This document shows positions 17,528 through 26,898 of a stretch of 64,000 nt of DNA, piece after piece. The DNA is taken from the NCBI GenBank assembly GCA_023435895.1, contig JAEZLH010000028.1, positions 303,715 through 367,714 on the forward strand, in the 5' to 3' direction. The position numbers were made by a program, and so were the translations under genes. The notes beneath the pieces were generated by a model. The model was not told where the DNA came from and searched no databases. It saw nothing but the letters and a program-made list of their open reading frames with translations. Numbering within the stretch: the stretch's first letter is position 1; every line of letters begins with the position of its first letter. The stretch is from Bacillota bacterium (GTDB lineage Bacteria > Bacillota > Clostridia > Lachnospirales > Lachnospiraceae).

Positions 17528-17690
17528 CAAGTTATAAGCTTTTATTTCAAAATTGAAAAATACAAACAAGTATTAGCTTTTTTATTTCAAAGTTGAAAAC
17601 CGCAAGCAAGTTTTAGTTTTTTATTTTCAAAAACGAAACATATAATAAGTTTCAGATTCAGTTCAAAATTGAAAGTATATAACAAATTTT
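17528..17690. repeat. Degenerate 39-40 bp tandem repeat, each unit with a dyad
   Basis: Four units start near 17528, 17567, 17607 and 17646. Each begins CAAGT/TAAGT, then a pyrimidine-rich stretch, then a small dyad: TTTCAA-AA-TTGAAA, TTTCAA-AG-TTGAAA, TTTC-N6-GAAA, TTCAA-AA-TTGAA. The regular spacing suggests repeated protein-binding sites or 3'-UTR hairpins between tpiA and gpmI. Confidence 0.6.
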
Positions 17691-17756
17691 TGCTTATGCT
17701 TTGTTTTAAAGCATTTATCTCAAAGCAAACACTTTCTCAACCCTTCAAGTCTCAAT

Positions 17757-18503
17757 CTACTTATAGTTTACAATCTTTCCGAAATCAGCCTTCAAGCTTG
17801 CACCACCAACTAAGCCGCCGTCGATGTTCGCCTGTGAAAATAATTCTGCTGCGCTAGCTGCTGTTACGCTGCCGCCGTACTGGATACGTACTGCTGTTGC
17901 AGTTGCTTCATCATAGATTTCTGCCATGCATTCACGGATTGCTTTACATACTTCTTCTGCCTGCTCTGTAGTCGCTACTTTACCAGTACCGATTGCCCAG
18001 ATTGGCTCGTAAGCGATTACTGCTGTTGCAGCCTGCTCAGGAGTAACATATAAGAAAGCAATTTTAATCTGCTGACGAACAAAGTCAAGTGTAACACCCT
18101 GTTCTCTTTGCTTTAAGGTTTCACCACAACATACGATAGGAGTAATGCCATGCTCAAATGCCTTTAATACCTTCTTGTTTACTGTTTCATCTGTCTCTGC
18201 AAAATATTCTCTTCTCTCGGAATGTCCGATGATAACGTATTTTACACCGATATCAGTTAACATGTTAGGTGCGATTTCGCCTGTGTAAGCGCCGCTTTCC
18301 TCATAGTACATGTTCTGAGCACCAATTGCTATATCGGTTCCCTTTGCTGCTTCTAAAGCAGTTGTTAAGGAAATTGCAGGTACACAGAATACTACATCTG
18401 CATCTTCTGTTACTACTAAAGGCTTTAATTCATTGATTAAGGTAACAGTCTCGGAAGGAGTTTTATTCATCTTCCAGTTACCAGCGATAATCTTTTTACG
18501 CAT
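17757..18503 (-). CDS. tpiA: Triosephosphate isomerase
   Basis: 248 aa from the ATG at 18503 (GGAGG 6 nt upstream; the longer open frame has no ribosome-binding site). Interconverts dihydroxyacetone phosphate and glyceraldehyde-3-phosphate. Motifs: GNWKMNKT with the active-site Asn and Lys, the catalytic His in IIGHSERREYF, the catalytic Glu in AYEPIWAIGTGK including the mobile loop, and the phosphate-gripping QYGGSV and GGLVGGASL. Downstream of pgk and probably cotranscribed, with a 14-bp inverted repeat between them. Confidence 0.97.
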   Translation of the reverse strand: MRKKIIAGNWKMNKTPSETVTLINELKPLVVTEDADVVFCVPAISLTTALEAAKGTDIAIGAQNMYYEESGAYTGEIAPNMLTDIGVKYVIIGHSERREYFAETDETVNKKVLKAFEHGITPIVCCGETLKQREQGVTLDFVRQQIKIAFLYVTPEQAATAVIAYEPIWAIGTGKVATTEQAEEVCKAIRECMAEIYDEATATAVRIQYGGSVTAASAAELFSQANIDGGLVGGASLKADFGKIVNYK

Positions 18504-18617
18504 GATAATCCTCCAAATTTTTATTATATTTGCTGACCGGATGAAATCTTTATGTAGATTATCCGGTTGCATTTTTATAACGAGTAGAAGTCAAATTCTT
18601 TCAAACCATGGAAAGAA

Positions 18618-18657
18618 TTATAAACAGTTCATTTTTATCAAAGTGAACTGTTTATAA
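18618..18657. repeat. Intercistronic hairpin between pgk and tpiA
   Basis: TTATAAACAGTTCA / TGAACTGTTTATAA, 14-bp perfect arms with a 12-nt loop. There is no long T run, so it is more likely an RNA-stability or processing hairpin than a full terminator. Confidence 0.6.
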
Positions 18658-18728
18658 ATTCGTATATATCATCTGCAATCAATCAGATTGATACTAGAGT
18701 ATATTCAGCGGAATATACCGCTTATGAT

Positions 18729-19919
18729 TTACTTATCGTTTGCTGCTGCAACACCAGGAAGCTCTTTGCCTTCTAAGAATTCAAGAGAAGCACCGCCACC
18801 TGTAGAGATATGAGTCATCTTGTCGCCAAAGCCAAGGATATTAACCGCTGCAGCTGAATCACCACCACCGATGATTGTTGTTGCATCGATTTCAGATAAT
18901 GCTTTTGCAATTGCGATAGTACCTTGTGCAAAGTTAGACATTTCGAATACACCCATCGGTCCGTTCCAAACTACTGTCTTTGCATCTTTGATTGCATCTG
19001 CATATAACTTGCTGGTTTCCGGTCCGATATCAAGACCTAAATATCCTTCCTCGATATCCTGTCCAACTACTTTGAAAGGAGCATCGTTAGAGAATTCAGC
19101 TGCTACCACATTATCAACCGGAATTAACATCTTAACGCCCTTTTCGTTGGCTTTATCAAGCATCTTCTTAGCATAGTCAAGATAATCTGCCTCTAATAAG
19201 GATTTGCCTGTCTCTTTGCCAATAGCCTTTAAGAAAGTATAAGCCATACCACCACCGATGATTAAGGTATCAACTTTCTCAAGAAGGTTCTCGATTACTG
19301 AAATCTTACTGGATACTTTAGAACCACCAAGGATTGCTACGAAAGGTCTGTTCGGATTGTTTACTGCGTTGCCGAGGAATTCAATTTCCTTCTGCATTAA
19401 GTAACCAACAACAGCAGTATCAACGAACTTTGTTACTCCAACATTGGAGCAATGTGCTCTATGTGCTGTACCAAATGCATCATTTACAAATATATCTGCA
19501 AGAGAAGCTAAATCTTTGCTGAATGCTTCGCCATTCTTAGTCTCTTCTGCTCTGTAACGGGTATTCTCAAGAAGAACTACTTCGCCGTCTTTCAATGCTT
19601 CTACAGCAGCTTTTGCATTTTCACCAACTACTACATCATCCTTAGCGAACTTAACTTCTTGTCCTAATAACTCAGTTAATCTTGCTGCTACAGGAGCTAA
19701 AGATAATTCAGGCTTCGGCTCACCCTTCGGCTTGCCTAAATGGGAGCAAAGAATAATCTTTCCGCCATCAGCAATTAATTTCTTAATGGTAGGAAGTGCT
19801 GCTACAAGACGATTCTCATCTGTAATTCTTCCTTCCTGCAAAGGTACATTGAAATCACATCTAACTAAAACTTTTTTGCCTTTTACGTTGATATCATCAA
19901 CTGATTTCTTATTTAACAT
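18729..19919 (-). CDS. pgk: Phosphoglycerate kinase
   Basis: 396 aa, normal length. Transfers phosphate from 1,3-bisphosphoglycerate to ADP. Motifs: KVLVRCDFNVPLQEG at the N-terminus (substrate Arg/Asp/Asn), SHLGKPKGEP, NDAFGTAHRAHCSN, a Gly-rich GGSKVSSKI, and the nucleotide-binding C-domain ending VVWNGPMGVFE and GGGDSAAAV. ATG start. It follows gap on the minus strand, separated by a terminator and a tandem palindromic repeat, so readthrough or a second promoter must supply pgk-tpiA. Confidence 0.97.
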   Translation of the reverse strand: MLNKKSVDDINVKGKKVLVRCDFNVPLQEGRITDENRLVAALPTIKKLIADGGKIILCSHLGKPKGEPKPELSLAPVAARLTELLGQEVKFAKDDVVVGENAKAAVEALKDGEVVLLENTRYRAEETKNGEAFSKDLASLADIFVNDAFGTAHRAHCSNVGVTKFVDTAVVGYLMQKEIEFLGNAVNNPNRPFVAILGGSKVSSKISVIENLLEKVDTLIIGGGMAYTFLKAIGKETGKSLLEADYLDYAKKMLDKANEKGVKMLIPVDNVVAAEFSNDAPFKVVGQDIEEGYLGLDIGPETSKLYADAIKDAKTVVWNGPMGVFEMSNFAQGTIAIAKALSEIDATTIIGGGDSAAAVNILGFGDKMTHISTGGGASLEFLEGKELPGVAAANDK

Positions 19920-20000
19920 ATAGCCTCCATTCTGCCAGTGGCAGTAAAAAATTATATATCTATCGTAAAAATAATAAAACTAAAACTGAATAAATAAAAG

Positions 20001-20218
20001 CCAAGCTCGCGTACTTCGTCCGCTCGCTCGCATTGCTCGTACTGTATGATACTCATACGATTTGAAAGCAAATACAGCTTTCAATCATATGCCTATCATA
20101 TAAGTCCTTGGCTCGCGTACTCCGTCCGCTCGCTCGCGTTGCTCGTACTGTATGATACTCATACGATTTGAAATCAAATTCAGCTTTCAATCGTATGCCT
20201 ATCATACAGTCCTTGGCT
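20001..20218. repeat. Tandem duplicate of a 106-bp palindromic element
   Basis: Two copies with a period of 106 bp (GCTCGCGTAC at 20005 and again at 20111). Each has a GC-rich head (GTCCGCTCGCTCGC) and a long nested inverted repeat. In copy 2: CTGTATGATA, CATACGATT and GAAA pair in order with TTTC, AATCGTATG and TATCATACAG. Copy 1 has a few substitutions, some of them compensated. The head is far richer in G+C than its surroundings. It lies between gap and pgk. A REP/MITE-like dispersed element is likely. Confidence 0.85.
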
Positions 20219-20223
20219 TATTC

Positions 20224-20261
20224 GCGAAAAATGGGTCCGGTCCTGAAAAGACCGGACCCAT
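20224..20261 (-). terminator. Terminator after gap
   Basis: Perfect 12-bp stem ATGGGTCCGGTC / GACCGGACCCAT with a 7-nt loop and TTTTTCGCG on the minus side. Confidence 0.9.
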
Positions 20262-20311
20262 GATGGATCAATTACTTATAGGGTAGAACCATTAAATTCC
20301 TTTGTTGCGTA

Positions 20312-21322
20312 TTAAGCTAATTCAGCGAAGTATTTGATTGTTCTAACCATCTGGCTTGTGTATGAATTTTCGTTATCATACCAAGAAACAACTTTAACTA
20401 AAGTCTTGTCACCTAAGTCAGTAACCTTAGTCTGTGTTGCATCAAATAATGAGCCGTATGTGATACCAATGATATCAGAAGATACAAGCTCGTCTTCTGT
20501 ATAACCGAAGGATGCACTAGCTGCTGCTTTCATTGCTGCGTTGATATCAGCCTTTGTAACTTTGCCATTAACAACTGCAACTAACTCTGTAAGGGAACCT
20601 GTAGGAACAGGTACTCTCTGTGCAGCGCCGTCTAATTTACCGCTTAACTCAGGTACAACAAGACCGATTGCTTTAGCAGCACCTGTGGAGTTAGGAACGA
20701 TATTTGCAGCTGCAGCACGAGCTCTTCTTAAGTCACCCTTAGGATGAGGGCCGTCAAGAGTCATCTGATCACCTGTGTAAGCGTGAATAGTAGTCATGAA
20801 GCCTTTTTCTACTGGAGCTAATTTATTTAATGTATCTGCCATAGGAGCTAAGCAGTTTGTTGTACAAGAAGCTGCAGAAATGATTGTATCAGAAGCCTTT
20901 AAGATATCCTCATTTACGCTGAATACAACGGTAGGAAGATCATCGCCAGCCGGAGCGGAGATAACAACCTTCTTTGCACCTGCATCGATATGTGCCTGAG
21001 ATTTAGCCTTAGATACGAAAAAGCCTGTACACTCAAGAACTACGTCAACGCCAAGCTCACCCCAAGGTAAGTCTGCAGGATTTCTCTGAGCGTAGATCTG
21101 GATTTCCTTACCGTCAACAACGATAGAATTCTCTTTTGCTACTACTGTATCAGCTTTTGCATATCTACCCTGTGCGGAATCGTATTTTAATAAGTGTGCT
21201 AACATTTTAGCATCTGTTAAATCGTTGATTGCTACTACTTCGTAACCTTCTGCACCGAACATCTGTCTGAATGCAAGACGGCCGATACGTCCAAAACCAT
21301 TAATTGCTACTTTTACTGCCAT
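20312..21322 (-). CDS. gap: Glyceraldehyde-3-phosphate dehydrogenase, type I
   Basis: 336 aa. NAD-dependent oxidative phosphorylation of glyceraldehyde-3-phosphate. N-terminal Rossmann motif VAINGFGRIGRLAFRQ, the catalytic Cys in SAASCTTNCLAP, HAYTGDQMTLDGPHPKGDLR, NIVPNSTGAAKAIG and WYDNENSYTSQMVR at the C-terminus. ATG start with AGGAGG. It has its own strong SigA promoter and a strong terminator, so it is probably the most highly expressed gene of the cluster. No cggR repressor gene lies upstream; spo0A does. Confidence 0.98.
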   Translation of the reverse strand: MAVKVAINGFGRIGRLAFRQMFGAEGYEVVAINDLTDAKMLAHLLKYDSAQGRYAKADTVVAKENSIVVDGKEIQIYAQRNPADLPWGELGVDVVLECTGFFVSKAKSQAHIDAGAKKVVISAPAGDDLPTVVFSVNEDILKASDTIISAASCTTNCLAPMADTLNKLAPVEKGFMTTIHAYTGDQMTLDGPHPKGDLRRARAAAANIVPNSTGAAKAIGLVVPELSGKLDGAAQRVPVPTGSLTELVAVVNGKVTKADINAAMKAAASASFGYTEDELVSSDIIGITYGSLFDATQTKVTDLGDKTLVKVVSWYDNENSYTSQMVRTIKYFAELA

Positions 21323-21425
21323 GATTATTTTTCCTCCTAAAAGTTTAAAATTTATAATATACTGCCAATAGACAGCAATTAATCTAAGAAAATGTACATT
21401 GACAAAATTTTCTCAATCCAGATTT

Positions 21426-21454
21426 ATTTTACCTAATTTAAAATAAAATATCAA
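21426..21454 (-). promoter_or_regulatory. gap promoter
   Basis: TTGATA, 17 bp, TAAAAT on the minus strand, about 100 nt before the gap start. The rest of the 21455-21989 gap is AT-rich with no gene seen. Confidence 0.75.
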
Positions 21455-21989
21455 GTGCTTTATCATTCATTTCATCATTTTATGAATATGTTTATAATTT
21501 AGTATAAAAGATAAGTTTTTTTGTGCAAATTTATTTGTTAATTACTTACAAGGTTTTAATGTATTTTCAGCGTTTTTCTATTCATTTGTATGCTTTTATC
21601 CTACATTCCTTGTCTTCCCTACCCACAATCGTACTATTTAAAAAGAGGTTTGTCAATGCAGTACTTCCAATTTTATCTTTCTTTTCCTGCATAAAACATA
21701 ACATAAGATTTTAGTATATTCATAACAGAACTACTGGAAGAATTTTGAAGTATTTCTTTATACTATGAAAGCCTCATATGCCTTTGAGAATTTAACCCTT
21801 TTAAAAGCTCATTCATTAATTTCTATGACCACTTCTTTTTAGCATATACGAAACTATTATTTCTTATCCCATAAAAGATATTCACGTTTTGCTCTTAAAA
21901 TATTATACTAGTATCAAACATCCCTTTAAACAAAGTTCATACCGATTTATAGAATACAAAAGAATCGATGCAACTAAAGTAGCTTGTAC

Positions 21990-22041
21990 CAAAAAATAAG
22001 ACATACCATATCTTAACCTGCCCGTTAATCAATGGTATGTC
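21990..22041 (-). terminator. Terminator after spo0A
   Basis: GACATACCAT / ATGGTATGTC stem, 22-nt loop, then TTATTTTTT on the minus strand. Confidence 0.8.
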
Positions 22042-22060
22042 CTTATGTAAAATATTATGA

Positions 22061-22861
22061 CTAAGATCTCAATTTGTACTCTAATCGAATCTTGTCTGCT
22101 ATTAACGCAACAAATTCAGAATTGGTAGGTTTTCCTTTTCCGTTGCTTACAGTGTATCCGAATAATTCATCGATGGTATCCATCTTTCCTCTGCTCCATG
22201 CAACTTCGATTGCATGACGGATTGCTCTTTCCACCCTGCTTGGAGTTGTTTTATGGCGCTTCGCGATTGAGGGATATAGCAGCTTTGTAATAGAATTCAG
22301 CATCTCAGCATCATTCACTGACATCATAATTGCATCCCTTAAGTATTGATAACCTTTAATATGGGCAGGAACACCGATTTCATGAATAATATTTGTTACA
22401 TCGGATTCCAGATTCCTTTCCACATAGGAGCTCTTACTTTCAAAAGCACTAACTCTATGGTTGTCAATCAACTTTGAATGGTAATCGCCTTTAATCTGCT
22501 TGATTCTGGACAATATCACATTATTATCGAAAGGCTTCATGATGTAATAATTTGCTCCAAGTTCAAAAGCACTTTCGGTTACCCCTTCTTGTCCAATTGC
22601 TGTAATAACGATAAATGATGGATTCTTTTTAAACTCAGAATCCCTTCTGACTTTCTCCATAACCCCCAACCCATCCAGCTTAGGCATGATTAAATCTAAC
22701 AGAACCACATCGGGCTTCTTTTCTTTAATCATATCGAGTGCATCAATACCGTTCTCAGATTTTCCAACTACTTCGATATCTGAATCTTCCTTCAGAATAT
22801 CTTCTAAAAGATTCACCATCCTCTCATTGTCATCTACAATAGCTACATTAATTTTACCCAT
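22061..22861 (-). CDS. spo0A: Sporulation master regulator Spo0A
   Basis: 266 aa from the ATG at 22861 (GGAGG 12 nt upstream; an in-frame TTG at 22873 abuts the ribosome-binding site and is less likely). Response regulator: receiver domain with the acidic pocket VAIVDDNERM, the phospho-Asp in VVLLDLIMPKLDG, and Thr/Lys switch residues (VITAIGQ, MKPFD). The C-terminal Spo0A DNA-binding domain has the nearly invariant recognition helix TPSRVERAIRHAIEVAWSRG. Phosphorylated Spo0A starts sporulation by binding TGTCGAA boxes; such sites occur between spo0A and spoIVB. Its promoter is unusually strong. Confidence 0.98.
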   Translation of the reverse strand: MGKINVAIVDDNERMVNLLEDILKEDSDIEVVGKSENGIDALDMIKEKKPDVVLLDLIMPKLDGLGVMEKVRRDSEFKKNPSFIVITAIGQEGVTESAFELGANYYIMKPFDNNVILSRIKQIKGDYHSKLIDNHRVSAFESKSSYVERNLESDVTNIIHEIGVPAHIKGYQYLRDAIMMSVNDAEMLNSITKLLYPSIAKRHKTTPSRVERAIRHAIEVAWSRGKMDTIDELFGYTVSNGKGKPTNSEFVALIADKIRLEYKLRS

Positions 22862-23007
22862 TTGCTTTTCCAACCTCCATTACTTTCTTTCTTCATGCAT
22901 TAATACTGTTTTCCTTTTGTAGTCTCCCCATAGATTAGGTTGTTTGTACTTTCTTTCACATTTCGTGAATTTCTTTATAGCTTTTTGGGTTTCATGTTGT
23001 TATGTTA

Positions 23008-23036
23008 ATTATATAACGCGCGTATGGGGGAGTCAA
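23008..23036 (-). promoter_or_regulatory. spo0A SigA promoter
   Basis: TTGACT, 17 bp, TATAAT on the minus strand, giving a leader of about 140 nt before the spo0A ATG. Confidence 0.8.
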
Positions 23037-23226
23037 TCACATTCGGCATGGCACATTATACAAATAATGGATGCATTTTGGTGACTTTTTTTATTAAATT
23101 CTTACATCTTTTGTCACATAACAACATAATAACCGACACATCAACATCATTAGTGAATTTTTGATGCTGTAAATATTTGCCATATACGCATTATAGCTAT
23201 TAAAAATATAACTATCAATTGTTTCT

Positions 23227-23243
23227 TGTCGCACCATTCGACA
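23227..23243. promoter_or_regulatory. Inverted 0A-box pair
   Basis: TGTCGCA (23227-23233) and TTCGACA (23237-23243; reverse complement TGTCGAA, a perfect Spo0A box) lie 3 bp apart in opposite orientation upstream of spo0A. This suggests autoregulation. Confidence 0.6.
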
Positions 23244-23394
23244 CTGAAAAATGAGAATTAATATTGAAAAAATAGGTAACCACAACATTTTGTATGAATG
23301 GGAATATTATCCAATTAATATGCTGTTATAATTATTTTAATCCCATCCTATTTTCAGTTTTTTCGTCGATTATTTTTTTTAACAAAAGATTGGC

Positions 23395-24678
23395 TTATTC
23401 TAAATTATTTACCATATTTTCAATGAAAGTCCCGTAACCTTTCGTTGAATCCTGTATAAAAACATGTGTAACAGCACCAATTATCTTATTATTTTGGATA
23501 ATAGGGCTTCCACTCATTCCTTGTACAATACCACCGGTAAGTTTCAGCAATTTAGGATCCGTTATTTTTAGTACGATTCCCTTACTATTATTCGCACTAT
23601 TCATATCGATACTAACAATTTGGATTTCATAATCCTCGATTTTATCCTGAACCGTACAGCGAATCGTTGCTTTCCCTTTTTTTACTTCCTGTTTTAATCC
23701 AATCTCCAAAGGCTGCATTTTTACACTATCACCAATACTACCTTCCATTTTTCCATATATTCCTTGATAGGTGTTCTCTGCTATATGACCCATCTTATAT
23801 TTCCCGCTTTGTTTTATCATTCCTATTAATTCGCCAGGTTCTCCGTCTTTTCCCTTTACAATTGACATGATTTGAGCCTTATAGATGGAGCCTTCTTTTA
23901 CATTCATTAATATTCCTGTATCAATATCCGTTATTCCATGACCCAGTGCGCCAAACTGACCGTCTTTTGTCACAAAAGTCAAGGTACCGATTCCTTGCGT
24001 ATTATCCCTAATCCAAGCACCTATTTTATAGTTGCCGCCGGAGGTTTTAACCGGAGTAATTTTCACCGTTATATTTTCTTTGTTGCGCCTTACTAATAAA
24101 GAAATATCTTTGCCGTCAGATTTTTGTATTTCTTCAATTAATTCGCTTTTTTGGGTCACTGCTTTATCATTAATTTTGGTAATATAGTCCCCTGATTTCA
24201 ACTTATTGTTTATCGGCTCATAATTCAGACCATCCTCACCGGTAATTCGACCTCCTCCGAGCACTAGAATTCCGTTTGTTTCAACATAAATTCCGATCGG
24301 GTTGCCACAGGGAATAATCTCTTTCGGTTCAATAACATCTAATGAAATTTTCTTAAAATTGAAAATTCCAAATAATTTCAAAGCCACATCATAGGATCCT
24401 GTCTGCGTAGACTGGATTGTAAATGGTCGATTCAAATCCAAATTGATTTGGTTGGAAGGTACACGTAAATCATTAACACTTAATACTCCCACATCTTCTG
24501 TTTCAATGTCTGCTTTAAAAGGCATTTTAAAGTCAAAACGTTCTTGTTCACCTACTAATATTTTGATTTCGTTCGGAATATTTTTCTGCAGATAAGAGTA
24601 GAAATAGAACCCCAACAAAAAAACATTTGCCATAAAAAGGCAGATTAATACCCTTCTGTATATCTTTAAACTCCTCAT
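23395..24678 (-). CDS. spoIVB: SpoIVB peptidase
   Basis: 427 aa, close to the B. subtilis size. A forespore-secreted S55 serine protease that triggers pro-SigK processing. Features: an N-terminal TM/signal anchor (VLICLFMANVFLLGFYFYSY), a central PDZ domain (GIYVETNGILVLGGGRITG..., KSGDYITKINDKAV), the catalytic His in FGALGHGITDIDTG, and the catalytic Ser region near residues 389-391 in GGIVQGMSGSPIIQ. ATG start with AGAGGTG. Conserved neighbour of recN and spo0A. The 24679-24990 gap contains the recN terminator and no other gene. Confidence 0.95.
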   Translation of the reverse strand: MRSLKIYRRVLICLFMANVFLLGFYFYSYLQKNIPNEIKILVGEQERFDFKMPFKADIETEDVGVLSVNDLRVPSNQINLDLNRPFTIQSTQTGSYDVALKLFGIFNFKKISLDVIEPKEIIPCGNPIGIYVETNGILVLGGGRITGEDGLNYEPINNKLKSGDYITKINDKAVTQKSELIEEIQKSDGKDISLLVRRNKENITVKITPVKTSGGNYKIGAWIRDNTQGIGTLTFVTKDGQFGALGHGITDIDTGILMNVKEGSIYKAQIMSIVKGKDGEPGELIGMIKQSGKYKMGHIAENTYQGIYGKMEGSIGDSVKMQPLEIGLKQEVKKGKATIRCTVQDKIEDYEIQIVSIDMNSANNSKGIVLKITDPKLLKLTGGIVQGMSGSPIIQNNKIIGAVTHVFIQDSTKGYGTFIENMVNNLE

Positions 24679-24924
24679 CCTTTCACCTCTTGTCAGTATT
24701 CTATCTTTTATAAACCCACTATATCTACATCACAGGCTAGCCAGCCTGTTCCCCTAGCATACCCAAAACCTTTTTTTCAAATACTAAATTTTATTAGATG
24801 TAAAAAACCTCTATGAGCCAGCATTTTATAGCCTTTTCACAAGCTTTTTATGCATTGAACAAATTATTGTTACTACCGCATAGTCAGAGATTTTTGACTT
24901 TCTCCAATCACATTTAATACTTTA

Positions 24925-24962
24925 AAAAACAAAAAAGGATATACATAGTATTGTATATCCTT
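24925..24962 (-). terminator. Terminator after recN
   Basis: AAGGATATACA / TGTATATCCTT stem with a 6-nt loop and TTTTTTGTTTTTT on the minus strand. Confidence 0.85.
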
Positions 24963-24990
24963 AAAAGTTGTATTCGCTTTTTTTAATTTT

Positions 24991-26676
24991 TTAAAACATG
25001 TATTTTTTAGTAGCTGTTGCCAAATCTTTCATCTCGCGCGCATTCTCTTTCACGCGATCGGTAATCTCCGCTCCGCCAAGAATTCTAGATAATTCCTCGA
25101 CTGATTCTTCTTCATCCAAAGGTCGGATATCTGTTTGCGTCGATGTTCCGTCCGTGGTTTTTTCAATAATATAGTGAGCATCCGCCATAGCAGCAATTTG
25201 TGCAAGGTGTGTAATACAAATAATCTGATGATGCTTTGCAATATTTGTCAGCTGCTCTGAAACCTTTTGAGCCGTCCTTCCACTTATTCCAACATCTATT
25301 TCATCAAAAATAAGTGTCTCTATTTCATCTTTCTCTGCTAAGACCGATTTTATTCCAAGCATTATTCTTGATAGCTCACCGCCTGAAGCAATTCTTGAAA
25401 TCGGCTTCATCTCTTCACCGGGATTAGTTGAAATAATAAACTCTCCATCGTCGAAGCCGTTTGAGGAATAATGTTCTGTCCTTACAAAGCTCATCCCAAA
25501 TCTGACGTCTAAAAAATTCAAATTAATCAATGCTTCGCTAATCTTCTTCGTCAATTCCTGTGCCTTACGCTGACGTATTTCCGACAGTTTCAAGGATAAT
25601 TCCTTTACTCTTGCCTCCGAATCTTTTAACGAATTTTCTAACTTTCTCATATATTCATCATAATCTCTATACTTTTCTAACTTTTCCTCACATTCTTTGA
25701 GGTGTTTTTGTATTAGTTCAAAGGAATTTCCGTATTTTGATTTTAAATGATTAATTAAATCCAATCGCTTTGTTACCTCATGGAATTCCTCTTCTGTTTG
25801 ATCCATATTGATCAGGTACTGGGAGAGATCACGATTCAAATCATTCAGTAAGGCATCTAAATCCCTTGCCTGGTTCAGGAAATCATTGATAGCACCATCA
25901 AACTCAGCTATCTTCGTCAGTTGACGCAGAGCACGTCCCACCGCATCTCCCGCCGTACCTGCTTCATAACCGGTTAATTGATACACTGTCTTTAAGCCTT
26001 CGGATATGGCATTAGCATTGGATAATTTCTTATAACGTAATGCCAACTCCTCATCTTCTCCATCAGCTAGAGAAGCCTTTTTAATTTCATTCGCTTCATA
26101 TTCCAGGAAAGAAATTTCTCTAAGACGTTTCTCTTCGTCAATTCCCGCATGTTCAAATTCATGTTTTAATCCCGAATATGTTTTATAGCAATTCTCCAGT
26201 TCCTGCTTGATTGAGCCGAGTTCATCCTTTGCAAAACGATCCACTATCTCCATATGTTTTTGTTTATTTAAAAGGGATTGATGTTCATGCTGACCGTGAA
26301 TGTCTATTAACAGCCCAGTTATGGCAGATAACGTTGAAGTAGTTACATTTTCGCCGTTTATCTTACATACGCTTCTGCCGGACATGATTTTTCTAGATAT
26401 GATGATTTGATCTCCTTCAAGAGGAATATCAAGCTCCCTCATCTTGTCATATAAGGCTTGATCGCTGCTCTCGAACACCAATTCAACCAATGCATATTCC
26501 GCACCTGTTCTTACGATATCCTTATTCACCTTCGCTCCTAATGCAGCATTCACAGAGCCGATAATGATAGACTTACCTGCACCGGTTTCGCCTGTCATAA
26601 TATTAAGATGATCTTTAAAATAAACTTCAACTTCATTGATTATAGCAAAATTTTTCACATGTAAGCTAACTAACAT
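24991..26676 (-). CDS. recN: DNA repair protein RecN
   Basis: 561 aa from the ATG at 26676 (AGAGGG 5 nt upstream). The longer open frame would place the LexA box inside the coding region. SMC-like ATPase that gathers broken DNA ends. Walker A in NIMTGETGAGKSIIIGSVNA, long coiled coils around Glu/Lys-rich segments, ABC signature region SRIASGGELSRIMLGIKS, Walker B TLIFDEIDVGISGRTAQKV, and the H-loop CITHLAQIAAMADAHY. In related clostridia argR precedes recN; here a roughly 27-kb block intervenes. Confidence 0.97.
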   Translation of the reverse strand: MLVSLHVKNFAIINEVEVYFKDHLNIMTGETGAGKSIIIGSVNAALGAKVNKDIVRTGAEYALVELVFESSDQALYDKMRELDIPLEGDQIIISRKIMSGRSVCKINGENVTTSTLSAITGLLIDIHGQHEHQSLLNKQKHMEIVDRFAKDELGSIKQELENCYKTYSGLKHEFEHAGIDEEKRLREISFLEYEANEIKKASLADGEDEELALRYKKLSNANAISEGLKTVYQLTGYEAGTAGDAVGRALRQLTKIAEFDGAINDFLNQARDLDALLNDLNRDLSQYLINMDQTEEEFHEVTKRLDLINHLKSKYGNSFELIQKHLKECEEKLEKYRDYDEYMRKLENSLKDSEARVKELSLKLSEIRQRKAQELTKKISEALINLNFLDVRFGMSFVRTEHYSSNGFDDGEFIISTNPGEEMKPISRIASGGELSRIMLGIKSVLAEKDEIETLIFDEIDVGISGRTAQKVSEQLTNIAKHHQIICITHLAQIAAMADAHYIIEKTTDGTSTQTDIRPLDEEESVEELSRILGGAEITDRVKENAREMKDLATATKKYMF

Positions 26677-26694
26677 CGTATCCCTCTTTTCTGT

Positions 26695-26706
26695 AAACAT
26701 ATGTTC
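26695..26706 (-). promoter_or_regulatory. LexA box upstream of recN
   Basis: GAACATATGTTT on the minus strand, one mismatch from the perfect GAAC-N4-GTTC core, 19 nt before the recN ATG. recN is a known SOS gene in Firmicutes. Confidence 0.65.
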
Positions 26707-26830
26707 TGACCACATTTTAACATACAAAAAAAGCAGTTTCAATCCAAATTTTAAAGCTCGTTAAATTCAACGAAGAAGTCTTGCTTTTCTATCCATATTG
26801 TTCAAACCTTCTTATACTTTACACATGCAA

Positions 26831-26872
26831 CAAGAAAGGACAATGCGTTATTACCTACATTGTCCTTTCTTG
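26831..26872 (-). terminator. Hairpin after the Ig-like repeat gene
   Basis: Perfect 15-bp stem CAAGAAAGGACAATG / CATTGTCCTTTCTTG with a 12-nt loop. The tail is not T-rich, but stem strength and position 27 bp past the stop fit a transcript end. Confidence 0.7.
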
Positions 26873-26898
26873 CTGTACTTACCCTTCTATCATTGTCA

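Noticed and set aside
16797..17756. CRISPR array in the repeat-rich tpiA-gpmI gap
   Set aside because: The units are degenerate and contiguous, with no conserved repeat alternating with unique spacers and no cas genes nearby.
20001..20218. Riboswitch in the gap-pgk gap
   Set aside because: It is a tandem duplication of a palindrome with no known riboswitch core.
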